Shown here in pieces: positions 26,624 to 34,538 of a stretch of DNA of 64,000 bases. A model generated the notes under the pieces. The model worked only from the letters and a program-made list of their open reading frames with translations. It searched no databases and was not told where the DNA came from. Source of the DNA: Candidatus Gastranaerophilales bacterium (lineage in GTDB: Bacteria; Cyanobacteriota; Vampirovibrionia; Gastranaerophilales; Gastranaerophilaceae); the NCBI GenBank assembly GCA_944326905.1, contig CALVFU010000002.1, forward strand, positions 83,376-147,375. The letters run 5' to 3'. The stretch's first letter is position 1, and the number at the start of each line of letters is the position of its first letter. Both the position numbers and the translations under genes were made by a program.

Positions 26624-28276
26624 ATGAGGACAGTAATTGTAGGCGGAGGCGCTTGCGGGGCAAGTTGTGCCGCAAGGTTAAGGAGATTGGATGAGAAAGC
26701 TGAAATAATTATTCTTGAAGCTACTGATGAAATTTCAATTGCAAACTGCGGTCTGCCTTATTACTGCTCAGGTGTAATAAGTGACAGAGCTCAAATGATT
26801 GTTGCGCCGCCTTCGCAGTTTAAAAATCTGTTTAATATAGAAGTTAGACTTAATTCAAAAGTTACGTCAATAAATCGCAGCGATAAGAGTGTCACAGTTA
26901 ATAATGATTACACGCTTAAATACGACAATCTTGTGCTTGCATTAGGCGCAGCTCCGTTTATTCCGCCGATTGACGGGATTAATAATAAAAAGAATTTTAC
27001 GGTTAGAACATTAAGAGATGCTGATAGGATAAAAGATTATATTTCTAAAAATTCGGTTAAAAATGCGGTAATAGCAGGTGGAGGATTTATCGGAATTGAG
27101 ATGGCGGAAGCCTTTATAAAGCTAGGAATAAATACAACAATAGTGGAGGCAGGTTCGCAGATTTTGGCTCCGTTTGACAGGGATATGATTGCTCTTGCTC
27201 ATAATGAGCTAAGAAAAAACGGATGTAAATTGATTTTTTTTGATGGTGTAAAATCTTTTTCTGATAAAGAGGTAGAATTAATCTCCGGTCAAAAACTCCC
27301 GTATGATATCGGCGTAATATCCATAGGCGTCAGACCTGATACAGAAGTTGCTCTAAATGCGGGACTTGCAGCAGGCATCGGGAATACTATAAAGACAAAT
27401 GAATATATGCAGACCTCTGACAGTTATATTTGGGCAGGCGGTGACAGTGTAGAAGTTCTTAATTATGTAACAGCCCAGCCGGCGGTTATTCCGCTTGCAG
27501 GACCGGCAAACAGACAAGGAAGAATTATTGCAGATAATATTGCCGCTCAAACAAATCCGAATTTAAAAATGCAAAAATACAAGAATTCATTAGGAACATC
27601 GGTTATAAAAGTATTTGACATGACCTTTGCAGCTACTGGTTGTAATGAAAAACAACTTAAGTCTGCTGGGATAAAGTATTTAAAAAATATTGTTAAAGCT
27701 AATAATCATGCAGGATACTATCCGGACTCAACTCATGTAGTATTGAAACTACTGTTTACTTCGACCGGTAAAGTATTAGGCGCACAGGCGGCGGGCTTGG
27801 ATGGTGTAGAAAAGAGGATTGACGTAATCTCTACAGTAATCAGGCTGGGCGGAACAGTACAGGATTTGATAGACTCAGAACTCTGTTATGCGCCGCCTTA
27901 TTCAAGTGCGAAAGATATTGTAAACTTTGCCGGCATGTCCTCTAAAAATATTCTTGATGGGCTGTTTAAACCTGCGTTTTTTGAAGATATAACAGACGAT
28001 GTTTTTCTGGTAGATGTACGCGCGCCGGAATTGTATAAAGAAGGCAGGATTAAAGATGCTGTTTCAATTCCGTCAACGGAAATCCGCGCACGATATAATG
28101 AAATACCAAAAGACAAGAAAATTATACTCTATTGCCGGCGCGGATATAACAGTTATGTTGCCGCGAGAATTTTGACCGAATACGGATATGCAAATGTGTA
28201 TTCGCTCTGCGGCGGTAAAAGTTTGTATGATGAGTTATTGAAAGACACTCTTAAAGAACAGCCGGTGTTGGTTTAG
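26624..28276 (+). CDS. CoA-disulfide reductase/NADH oxidase-like flavoprotein fused to rhodanese domain
   Basis: 550 residues: an N-terminal FAD/NAD(P) disulfide oxidoreductase (GGGACGASCAARLRR, IAGGGFIGIEMAEAF, IWAGGDSVEV) with the single active cysteine in SIANCGLPYYCSG as in CoA-disulfide reductases, then a C-terminal rhodanese domain (about 455-540) with the persulfide-forming Cys in LYCRRGYNS. This matches the CoADR-Rhd type, which reduces CoA-polysulfide or persulfide. A GAAAGGG site precedes the start. Probable role is sulfur or redox detoxification in an anaerobe. Confidence 0.9.
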   Translation: MRTVIVGGGACGASCAARLRRLDEKAEIIILEATDEISIANCGLPYYCSGVISDRAQMIVAPPSQFKNLFNIEVRLNSKVTSINRSDKSVTVNNDYTLKYDNLVLALGAAPFIPPIDGINNKKNFTVRTLRDADRIKDYISKNSVKNAVIAGGGFIGIEMAEAFIKLGINTTIVEAGSQILAPFDRDMIALAHNELRKNGCKLIFFDGVKSFSDKEVELISGQKLPYDIGVISIGVRPDTEVALNAGLAAGIGNTIKTNEYMQTSDSYIWAGGDSVEVLNYVTAQPAVIPLAGPANRQGRIIADNIAAQTNPNLKMQKYKNSLGTSVIKVFDMTFAATGCNEKQLKSAGIKYLKNIVKANNHAGYYPDSTHVVLKLLFTSTGKVLGAQAAGLDGVEKRIDVISTVIRLGGTVQDLIDSELCYAPPYSSAKDIVNFAGMSSKNILDGLFKPAFFEDITDDVFLVDVRAPELYKEGRIKDAVSIPSTEIRARYNEIPKDKKIILYCRRGYNSYVAARILTEYGYANVYSLCGGKSLYDELLKDTLKEQPVLV

Positions 28277-28280
28277 TACT

Positions 28281-28404
28281 GTAGGGTGCAATTTATTGCA
28301 CCAGTAACTTGTTAATTGGCAAGTAGTAAATTGTAGGGTGCAATTCTTGCACCAGTAACTTGTTATTGGTAAGTAGTAAATTGTAGGGTGCAATTCTTTG
28401 CAAC
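28281..28404. repeat. REP-like palindromes, three copies left of RAYT
   Basis: Copies start at 28281, 28333 and 28383 (last one partial). The unit is about 50 bases: GTAGGGTGCAAT..TTGCACC (palindromic GGTGCAA/TTGCACC) followed by CAGTAACTTGTTA and a second small ACTTG/CAAGT stem. The spacing is 50-52 bases with no unique spacers, so it is not CRISPR. Confidence 0.85.
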
Positions 28405-28406
28405 AA

Positions 28407-28946
28407 TTATTCATAATTAAGTTGTGTAATTTTATATTTGTCATCCAAATTACACCAATTTATATCATAATAATTATTTCTGACAAATTTCTGGAATGAA
28501 GAATACGACCAATCTTTTGGAACAATATTATAATGCTTGTATGAATTATAGTGAATATAGTCTATATGCCTATTTAAATCTTTTTCATCTCTTATAATAT
28601 GATCATAATATCTTCTTTGCCAAACTCCTTTTTCTCCTCTTTTAATTGCCGATGGTGATAAATTATTGCAAATATATTTATCAGGAATATTAGTAGAAAA
28701 ATAATACTTAATTGTACGTATTATTTTAGGAATATCATTGGGCTGTTCAGGTGATATTATTATATGACAATGATTTTGTAATACATTTATTGCAATAATT
28801 TCAAATCTATATTTGGACTTCGCAAACCTAAAACAATTTCTAAAAATATCTATATTTGGAATTAAGATATTTCTTCTATCGTAAGTAACAAATGTTATAA
28901 AGACCGGGTTAAGTGAATTAAAAAAATAACGTCTATAATTACTCAT
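28407..28946 (-). CDS. REP-associated tyrosine transposase (RAYT, Y1/HUH family)
   Basis: 179 residues of IS200-like TnpA_REP. FITFVTYDRRNIL is the N-terminal strand, INVLQNHCHIIIS holds the HUH-type metal motif (HCH), GVWQRRYYDHIIRDE is a family block and DYIHYNSYKHYNI carries the catalytic tyrosine region. It is flanked on both sides by GTAGGGTGCAAT-type palindromes, its expected substrates. It begins six bases after a TAAAAT box. The tail NLDDKYKITQLNYE runs into the third repeat copy. Confidence 0.9.
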   Translation of the reverse strand: MSNYRRYFFNSLNPVFITFVTYDRRNILIPNIDIFRNCFRFAKSKYRFEIIAINVLQNHCHIIISPEQPNDIPKIIRTIKYYFSTNIPDKYICNNLSPSAIKRGEKGVWQRRYYDHIIRDEKDLNRHIDYIHYNSYKHYNIVPKDWSYSSFQKFVRNNYYDINWCNLDDKYKITQLNYE

Positions 28947-28952
28947 AAAATA

Positions 28953-28958
28953 ATTTTA
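28953..28958 (-). promoter_or_regulatory. -10 box predicting a leaderless RAYT mRNA
   Basis: TAAAAT ends six bases before the ATG at 28946, with TG directly upstream. The flanking REP palindrome (28965-28986) overlaps where the -35 would be. Confidence 0.5.
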
Positions 28959-28964
28959 CATTAA

Positions 28965-28986
28965 GGTGCAATAAATTGCACCCTAC
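28965..28986 (-). repeat. REP-like palindrome, inverted copy right of RAYT
   Basis: GGTGCAATAAATTGCACC followed by CTAC is the reverse complement of the left-hand unit, so the RAYT gene is bracketed by inverted REP copies. Confidence 0.85.
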
Positions 28987-29147
28987 TATTTGTATAGGAC
29001 ACCATTTTTGTACCACTTGCCCTGAGTATGATTAACAGCAGGGTATTTACAATATATTGTAGGGTGCATTTTTTTTGCACCAGTAGCCTATTTGTATAGG
29101 ACACCATTTTTTGTATCACTTGCCCTGAGCATGATTAACAGTAGGGT
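28987..29147. repeat. Two direct repeats of about 57 bases
   Basis: Copies at about 28987-29043 and 29089-29147, each from TATTTGTATAGGACACC through CTTGCCCTGAG to ATTAACAG(C/T)AGGGT, differing at a few positions. They alternate with REP palindromes, suggesting an array grown by duplication. Confidence 0.75.
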
Positions 29148-29169
29148 GCAATTCTTTGCACCGATAGCC
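29059..29169 (+). repeat. Two further REP-like palindromes
   Basis: GTAGGGTGCATTTTTTTTGC (from 29059) and GTAGGGTGCAATTCTTTGC (from 29141), each ending in CACC and followed by AGTAGCC or GATAGCC, lie in the same orientation as the left cluster. Confidence 0.8.
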
Positions 29170-29195
29170 AATATTAATATTAGTTAATATAACTA

Positions 29196-29225
29196 TTGAC
29201 AATCCTTGATATATAAGCGTATACT
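29196..29225 (+). promoter_or_regulatory. Promoter of the serine leader
   Basis: TTGACA (29196-29201), an 18-base spacer and TATACT (29220-29225). Transcription would start near 29232, just before the leader ribosome site. Confidence 0.7.
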
Positions 29226-29244
29226 TATTTTGAAAGGTAACGAT

Positions 29245-29328
29245 ATGAGATTATACACCGTTTATACAAATTCATCATCCTCATCCTCCTCAAAGAACTT
29301 GCGGGGCAGGATGTTTTTCGGTGTATAA
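29245..29328 (+). CDS. Serine-rich leader peptide of a transcription attenuator
   Basis: A 27-codon reading frame with AAAGG seven bases before the ATG. It encodes MRLYTVYTN, then seven consecutive serine codons (TCA TCA TCC TCA TCC TCC TCA, 29272-29292), then KNLRGRMFFGV and a TAA. The run of codons for one amino acid, the strong promoter just upstream and the terminator downstream are the classical layout of amino-acid leader peptides such as those of his and thr operons. No serine version is known to me in this lineage. Confidence 0.8.
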   Translation: MRLYTVYTNSSSSSSSKNLRGRMFFGV

Positions 29329-29374
29329 GTTATTACCGTATAAAGATTCAAAAAGCCTCGCGATTATGCGGGGC
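29282..29374 (+). promoter_or_regulatory. Mutually exclusive hairpins of a serine attenuator
   Basis: Arm 1 (29282-29291, inside the serine codons) can pair with 29302-29313. Arm 2, GCGGGGC (29301-29307), is identical to arm 4 of the terminator (29368-29374), so it can pair with arm 3, GCCTCGC (29355-29361), as an antiterminator. Stalling at serine codons frees arm 2 and should allow readthrough; normal translation to the stop covers arm 2 and lets the terminator form. Confidence 0.75.
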
Positions 29375-29379
29375 TTTTT
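29350..29379 (+). terminator. Attenuator terminator
   Basis: GCCTCGC/GCGGGGC stem (7 pairs, one G-U) with a GATTAT loop, preceded by AAAAA and followed by TTTTT. It lies between the leader peptide and the 29410 gene. Confidence 0.85.
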
Positions 29380-29409
29380 AGTGAGCAGCCAGAAGGAGAA
29401 ATTAAAACA

Positions 29410-30948
29410 GTGGTAACAATCAACAGAATACAGGCAGAAAATAGGAGACCGGCATTTAAAGGCGTTTTAGACGGGACATTCACTAATGTAATGAGGGTTC
29501 TTGATACCAATGAAATGATTAATGCCGTAGTTTTAGATGTCGGTCCGATGTCACTGCCGAGAGCCTATATTGATGCAACCCAGCGCAATAAGTATGCCGG
29601 AATAGAGACTCTTTCAAGAGAAATGGAAGGTACATTTATTAATTGCCTCTCAGCCGGCGTGTTTGCAAGTTTGATTTCATATTTTGCATCAAAATGGGTA
29701 ATGCCCGAGGTAAGTATTAATTCAAACAGCTGGTATTCAAAAGATTCTTTAACAGCACTTCAAGAAGCCTGGAATACAGGCGGTAAAAATCTTAAAGGCT
29801 ATGCTGAAAATATTTTTAATAACCTATCAGGAGTCGACGGACATAGGGTAAATAAATTCAGCGACATTGACTGGAATAATACAGAGTGGATTGATAAAGA
29901 CCGCTGGGCAAAAATTAAGTGGAAAAATCCTGAATATAAGGGTATTGAAAATAATTTAAAAACGGCAGAAGGGTTTATTGATACGCTTGTTAAAATTATT
30001 GATGATAAAAAAATTGCCCGCGAAGATAAGGGTAACATTTTACGAATAATGGAGTTAAGACTTACTAATGCACTTGGAGCAGGACGGGATACAACGTTAA
30101 CCATCGGAAATAATAAAATTGCTGATAAATTAGAAAATATTTTACGTGATGCCTATAATATGGGAAATGATGTTTATACAAATATCCATGTAAAACCGTT
30201 AGCAGCAATTAATAAACTTACCAAGATTAATAAAATGAAAATATTTGGAGCTCTTAGTGCATCGTGTATTTTAGGGCTAACTAATCAGTATATAAATAGA
30301 AAAATAACTGAAAAAAGAACAGGGAAAAAGGGCTTTGTCGGCGATGTGGATTATACAACACGCGGCTGCGGCGCTGTTCAAAAGAAGGATAAATATCTTA
30401 CAGCAAAAAAAGTTGCTGCTTCAGCAGGTATGATAGGTATGCTTCTTGCAGTTATGCGGGTTAAGAATTGGAAAGATTTTGTAAGGAAGCTGGAATTTAC
30501 CGGACCAGTAACAAGTGGTAATGCTATTAAAACGGTATATGGAGCAAATATTGTCGGACGTTTTATGGCGTCTGATAATAGTACTGAGCTTAGAGAAACC
30601 GTATTCAGAGATTACAATGGGTTCTTAAATTGGTTAGTATTTGGTGGTTTTGCAGCAAAAGGTGTCGCAAATCTCCTTGATAAAAAGCGTGAAAATTTAT
30701 TTAATCATAAAAAGGAAGGTAAAGGTATAAAACACTGGCTTAATGATTTAACCCTTAAAACACACAATGAACTTGCTGCAAAAGGAGCTGTGTTTGCAAA
30801 GAAAAATATTTGGAAATTAAATCTTTCGCACGCGGCGGGTATTACTTATTCGGCACTAGCTCTTGGTATTGCACTCCCTGTTATAAATGCTGAATGGACT
30901 AAGTATAATGCCCGCAGAGCAAAAAAGAAACAAGAGTTTAAGGTGTAA
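29410..30948 (+). CDS. Unknown multi-pass membrane protein under serine attenuator control
   Basis: No family is recognised. The GTG start has AAGGAG 11 bases upstream. The 512 residues begin with an RPAFKGVLDG motif (residues 13-22). Hydrophobic segments lie near 75-98, 275-292, 335-352, 395-415 and 475-497, so it is probably a membrane protein with a large soluble loop (about 100-270). The C-terminus is very basic (RRAKKKQEFKV). It is the only gene between the attenuator and the next promoter, so it is the apparent regulated target. Confidence 0.7.
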   Translation: MVTINRIQAENRRPAFKGVLDGTFTNVMRVLDTNEMINAVVLDVGPMSLPRAYIDATQRNKYAGIETLSREMEGTFINCLSAGVFASLISYFASKWVMPEVSINSNSWYSKDSLTALQEAWNTGGKNLKGYAENIFNNLSGVDGHRVNKFSDIDWNNTEWIDKDRWAKIKWKNPEYKGIENNLKTAEGFIDTLVKIIDDKKIAREDKGNILRIMELRLTNALGAGRDTTLTIGNNKIADKLENILRDAYNMGNDVYTNIHVKPLAAINKLTKINKMKIFGALSASCILGLTNQYINRKITEKRTGKKGFVGDVDYTTRGCGAVQKKDKYLTAKKVAASAGMIGMLLAVMRVKNWKDFVRKLEFTGPVTSGNAIKTVYGANIVGRFMASDNSTELRETVFRDYNGFLNWLVFGGFAAKGVANLLDKKRENLFNHKKEGKGIKHWLNDLTLKTHNELAAKGAVFAKKNIWKLNLSHAAGITYSALALGIALPVINAEWTKYNARRAKKKQEFKV

Positions 30949-30967
30949 GTTTTTGTCTTTTTATTTA

Positions 30968-30976
30968 TGCTATAAT
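30968..30976 (+). promoter_or_regulatory. Extended -10 promoter of the 31010 gene
   Basis: TGCTATAAT with no clear -35. It gives a roughly 25-base leader containing GAGGAG before the ATG at 31010. Confidence 0.55.
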
Positions 30977-31009
30977 ATATTTGGCTATTAAATAGAGGAG
31001 TTTTAATTT

Positions 31010-32446
31010 ATGAGAATTAAGAGAACGTCATCTTTATTAGGTGTAATGCTGGTACTTTCGGTTGGTTTAATGTCTGCATATGCTGCAGAGCAAAATTTAA
31101 ACCAAACAAATAACCAGCTCCAAAATACTGAGCAATCAGTGCAAATAAATGATGAAAAAGCAAAATATAAACCAATTTCAGATGTCCGGCACGTGGTTCC
31201 GCCGTATGATAATCAAGATAAAGAAAATACTAAAGAAATAAAAGATGTAGAGTTGGAGTCAGCTGCACCGGTCAAAGATGCAATAGCTTTAGAAGGAAAC
31301 GATGTTGTAGAAAATTCTGTTCAGCCATCAACAGAGCCTGCACTGGATAGTGAAAATCCTGTTTCAAATACAGAGCCTCAAGCAGTTGAAGCAAAAAATA
31401 CTCCTGTAGAAAATTCTTCAGCGGATGAGTCTAATAAAGTCAATGTTAGCTCGGAACAAGTTTCTCAGCCTGAAGAAGTAATTCCTGCTGTTAAAAATGA
31501 AGTACAAGAGGAAGAGACTAAAACTCCTGAAAGCGGGTATGAAGCAATTAAAAATAAATTATGGTGTATAACTTTCCAGCTTGTATGGAATACATTTATG
31601 GACAAAGTTACTCATGGCCCTGTTCTTTTAGCCGGAGGAAATCCTCCTATAGCTAACGAATTAAATAAAAAATTATATACGTCTGATTTACTGAATGAAG
31701 ATTCTTACTATACAACATACGGTAAAATCAGCAAGTCTTTAAAAAGACAAATTGAACGTGCTATTGAAAAGAAATTTGATGAAACAAGTGATATATTGGA
31801 TACTATTAACTGGGAAGCTAAAAATTCTTATCTTTTCTATGCTATGTTAAAGAAAGATTTTAATTTTGAAACTCCGTTTGACAAATTAACATCAGCTTCC
31901 TTCAACGGAAGTATTGAAAAAGTTAAATATTTTGGTGTTAATCAAGAAAGTGACAGAAAACTAAGAAAAAATGTGCATGTGCTTTTCTACAAATCGTCTG
32001 ATGAGTATGCAGTAAGACTTTCTACAAAAGAGAAAGAAGATGTAATTCTGTATAGAACTGATAAAAAAGACAACTTTGAAAATCTTTATTTGTATGTAAC
32101 CCAACAGGACGTATCTGAGAAGTTTTCGAAAGAAGACAGCCTGATGGTGCCGAATTTCAAGATTGATAAGACAATCTCTTATGATGAATTATGCGGAAAG
32201 AAAATTAAAGGTACTAACAAAGTAATTACACAAGCCCTGCAAACGATAAAATTTAATATGGATAATAAGGGAGGAACACTAAAAAGCGAAGCTGCAATGG
32301 CTATTATGAGAATGTCTTTGGCTCCTCAAATCGGACGAAAATACAATTTTGATAAAGAATTTGTACTTTTCTTAAAAGAAGAAGGAAAAGATAAGCCATA
32401 CTTTGCAGTAAGGGTTGATAATCCCGAATTTTTAGTTAAAGAATAA
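31010..32446 (+). CDS. Hypothetical secreted protein with acidic linker
   Basis: Signal peptide of about 25 residues ending at SAYA. Residues 26-180 are a low-complexity, Glu/Pro/Ser/Asn-rich linker with repeated VEN/TEP/SEQ units. The C-terminal 300 residues are a folded domain (KLWCITFQLVWNTFMDKV onward) with no recognised catalytic motif. Good GAGGAG site. Terminator follows. The layout suggests an envelope-associated protein whose domain is held away from the membrane; function unknown. Confidence 0.7.
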   Translation: MRIKRTSSLLGVMLVLSVGLMSAYAAEQNLNQTNNQLQNTEQSVQINDEKAKYKPISDVRHVVPPYDNQDKENTKEIKDVELESAAPVKDAIALEGNDVVENSVQPSTEPALDSENPVSNTEPQAVEAKNTPVENSSADESNKVNVSSEQVSQPEEVIPAVKNEVQEEETKTPESGYEAIKNKLWCITFQLVWNTFMDKVTHGPVLLAGGNPPIANELNKKLYTSDLLNEDSYYTTYGKISKSLKRQIERAIEKKFDETSDILDTINWEAKNSYLFYAMLKKDFNFETPFDKLTSASFNGSIEKVKYFGVNQESDRKLRKNVHVLFYKSSDEYAVRLSTKEKEDVILYRTDKKDNFENLYLYVTQQDVSEKFSKEDSLMVPNFKIDKTISYDELCGKKIKGTNKVITQALQTIKFNMDNKGGTLKSEAAMAIMRMSLAPQIGRKYNFDKEFVLFLKEEGKDKPYFAVRVDNPEFLVKE

Positions 32447-32454
32447 TAAAAAGC

Positions 32455-32497
32455 AATAAGGCGGGGCGGTTGTTATAAACAACCGCCCCGCCTTATT
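32455..32497. terminator. Bidirectional terminator
   Basis: AATAAGGCGGGGCGGTTGTT pairs perfectly with its complement around a 3-base loop. T-rich on both strands, shared by the 31010 gene and the CoA-transferase operon. Confidence 0.92.
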
Positions 32498-32503
32498 TTA
32501 TGA

Positions 32504-33184
32504 TTAATCAATATTCATATATGTCAGGTTATCTGAGATTATAAAATCTGCAGAAACAGACTCTTTAATATCGTCCATACTAAACATCGGATTAATTTCC
32601 GTAAGGACTAACCCAACCGATGTTACATCAAAAACACATCGTTCAGTAATAATTAAATCGACTTCGCGATAAGCAGTAAGCGGGAGTGTACATTTTTTAA
32701 CGATTTTTGCTTCTCCGTTTTTGTTTGTATGTTCCATTGCGATTATTACGCGTTTGGAGCCGATGACCAAATCCATAGCCCCGCCCATGCCGGGAACTAA
32801 TTTATTTGGTATCATCCAATTTGCAAGGCTGCCTTCTTCATCTACTTGGAGTGCGCCTAAGACGGTTGCATCAATGTGACCGCCTCTCATCATAGAGAGG
32901 GCTGTTGCTGCATCATAGAAGCAAGCGCCTTTTTTTATTTCAACACAAATACCTCCAGCATTTGTAATACGTTTATCCATATTATCGCCGATTGTATTTT
33001 TGCCAACACCCAACAGCCCATTTTCTGATTGAAATATTACATGTTGGTCTTCAGGTATATAATTTGCTACTTCTGTCGGCAGTCCAATACCAAGTGTTAC
33101 AACATCACCGCTTTTAAACTCTTTTGCAGCACGTTTAGCAATAATTTCTCTTGTTTTTTCCTTAGAAAGAAGTGTCAATTCCAT
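32504..33184 (-). CDS. 3-oxoacid CoA-transferase, subunit B
   Basis: Beta subunit (226 residues) of a two-subunit CoA-transferase. VVTLGIGLPTEVANYI is the N-terminal glycine loop, QSENGLLGVG holds the catalytic glutamate (SENG), and VPGMGGAMDLVIGSKRVI is the C-terminal signature. It begins 8 bases after subunit A. It probably moves CoA between acetate/butyrate and acetoacetate or succinate; the acceptor cannot be assigned. No thiolase or decarboxylase is adjacent. Confidence 0.93.
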   Translation of the reverse strand: MELTLLSKEKTREIIAKRAAKEFKSGDVVTLGIGLPTEVANYIPEDQHVIFQSENGLLGVGKNTIGDNMDKRITNAGGICVEIKKGACFYDAATALSMMRGGHIDATVLGALQVDEEGSLANWMIPNKLVPGMGGAMDLVIGSKRVIIAMEHTNKNGEAKIVKKCTLPLTAYREVDLIITERCVFDVTSVGLVLTEINPMFSMDDIKESVSADFIISDNLTYMNID

Positions 33185-33192
33185 TTGTACTC

Positions 33193-33855
33193 CTATACAG
33201 TTTCTAAATCTTTTTCGCGCTCAACAATACAGTCTATAAAAATGCCGGGTATAACTACTTCATTTGGGTTGATTTCGTCAACGATTTCATCAGCTTGAAC
33301 AATAACTGTATCAGCGGCGGTAGCCATGACTGTATTCATATTTCTTGTTGTGCCGTAGAAAGACACATTTCCGAAACGGTCAACTTTTGTTCCATAGATT
33401 AGTGCAAAGTCTGCACCTATAGGCTTTTCAAAAATATATTTTTTACCATCAACTTCCATTGTTTTTTTACCGTTCTCAATAATAGTACCGACACCTGTAG
33501 GCGCAAGAACTCCGCCTAAACCTGCTCCTTTAGCTCTAATACGTTCTACCAGAGTTCCCATAGGTGTTAATTCCACATCAATTTCTCCAGTATTCATTTG
33601 TCGCCCTGTTTCTGGGTTTGTGCCTATATGTGTAGTGACAAGTTTTTTAATTTGTTTATTTACAATAAGTTTTCCTTTATCAGCGTTAGGGTATGATGTA
33701 TCGTTGCAAATCATAGTAAGGTTTTGAGTGTTTTGTTCTATAAGCGCATCAATAAGCTTATCCGGCACCCCACAGCTTAAAAAACCGCCAATCATTATGG
33801 TTGCTCCGTCTTTAATCTCTTTAACCGCTTCTTTTGCTGATACTATCTTCTTCAT
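33193..33855 (-). CDS. 3-oxoacid CoA-transferase, subunit A
   Basis: Alpha subunit (220 residues), with the CoA-binding GGFLSCGVPDKLIDAL motif and DFALIYGTKVDRFGN. Upstream of subunit B in the same operon. The region just upstream of its start is a tetranucleotide repeat tract (33930-33975), which may lie in or near the promoter. Confidence 0.93.
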   Translation of the reverse strand: MKKIVSAKEAVKEIKDGATIMIGGFLSCGVPDKLIDALIEQNTQNLTMICNDTSYPNADKGKLIVNKQIKKLVTTHIGTNPETGRQMNTGEIDVELTPMGTLVERIRAKGAGLGGVLAPTGVGTIIENGKKTMEVDGKKYIFEKPIGADFALIYGTKVDRFGNVSFYGTTRNMNTVMATAADTVIVQADEIVDEINPNEVVIPGIFIDCIVEREKDLETV

Positions 33856-33929
33856 TTACTTACCCCCACTTGATTGTAACATAAATATTGTATTGATAAG
33901 AGTATATATTGTAAATAAATGTAAATTTT

Positions 33930-33975
33930 AATTAATTAATTAATTAATTTATTTATTTATTTATTTATTTATTTA
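33930..33975. repeat. Tetranucleotide repeat tract (TTAA)n(TTTA)n
   Basis: About five TTAA units run directly into about seven TTTA units in the divergent intergenic region between the CoA-transferase operon and the 34045 gene. Such tracts mutate by slippage. Confidence 0.9.
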
Positions 33976-34044
33976 TAGCAAATTAAGACAACTTTTAGTT
34001 TTTATTAATATGTGTAGAAAACTAATAGAAAGGTAGGTTTGTTT

Positions 34045-34443
34045 ATGAGTATAGGTAATGTCACAGCTCAGCCGGTTATTATTCAACAAAAAGTAAAGGA
34101 TTCTAACAAAGGGCAGAAGGTAGGTACAGGTGTAGGACTTGCAGCAGGTAGTGCGGCGGCCATAACGGCAATAAATACTGATGATTTAAGTGTTTCTACG
34201 GCTTTTGACTACCTTGAATATCGTCTAGATCCTAAAGATCCTTCTTATTCGAAAATTCTCAGTGAAAGTGAAGCAATGCGAAATACTTACATAAAAGATA
34301 TGACAAGACATGCCAGGGTAAAGTCTTATATAACAGCCGGTTTATTACTTTTAGGTTGTGCTGCTGCCGGTTTCGGAATTGGTTCATTGTTTAATAAAAG
34401 TGGAACTTTAAAAGCTAAAGAAAATAAAGTAATTAATGCGTAA
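34045..34443 (+). CDS. Small membrane protein of unknown function
   Basis: 132 residues from the ATG at 34045, which follows AAAGGTAGG; a TTG two codons earlier is less likely. A Gly/Ala-rich hydrophobic stretch (KVGTGVGLAAGSAAAITAI, about 21-40) and a clear transmembrane helix (AGLLLLGCAAAGFGIGSLF, about 102-121) suggest a membrane hairpin with a loop between. No family is recognised. Bidirectional terminator follows. Confidence 0.6.
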   Translation: MSIGNVTAQPVIIQQKVKDSNKGQKVGTGVGLAAGSAAAITAINTDDLSVSTAFDYLEYRLDPKDPSYSKILSESEAMRNTYIKDMTRHARVKSYITAGLLLLGCAAAGFGIGSLFNKSGTLKAKENKVINA

Positions 34444-34480
34444 AAAATAGAAAAATTAAGTTTTTAAGGAATTATCTAAT

Positions 34481-34519
34481 AGTAAAAGAGGCGGACTTAA
34501 ACAGTCTGCCTCTTTTACT
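34481..34519. terminator. Bidirectional terminator
   Basis: AGTAAAAGAGGCGGACT and its complement (one wobble) with a TAAAC loop. It serves the 34045 gene and the convergent ycf23. Confidence 0.88.
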
Positions 34520-34538
34520 GTATAAATATCCAACAATT

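Noticed and set aside
28281..28404. Regularly spaced repeats that could be a CRISPR array
   Set aside because: The 50-52 base periods are identical throughout, without unique spacers, and there are no cas genes. They fit REP units around a RAYT gene.
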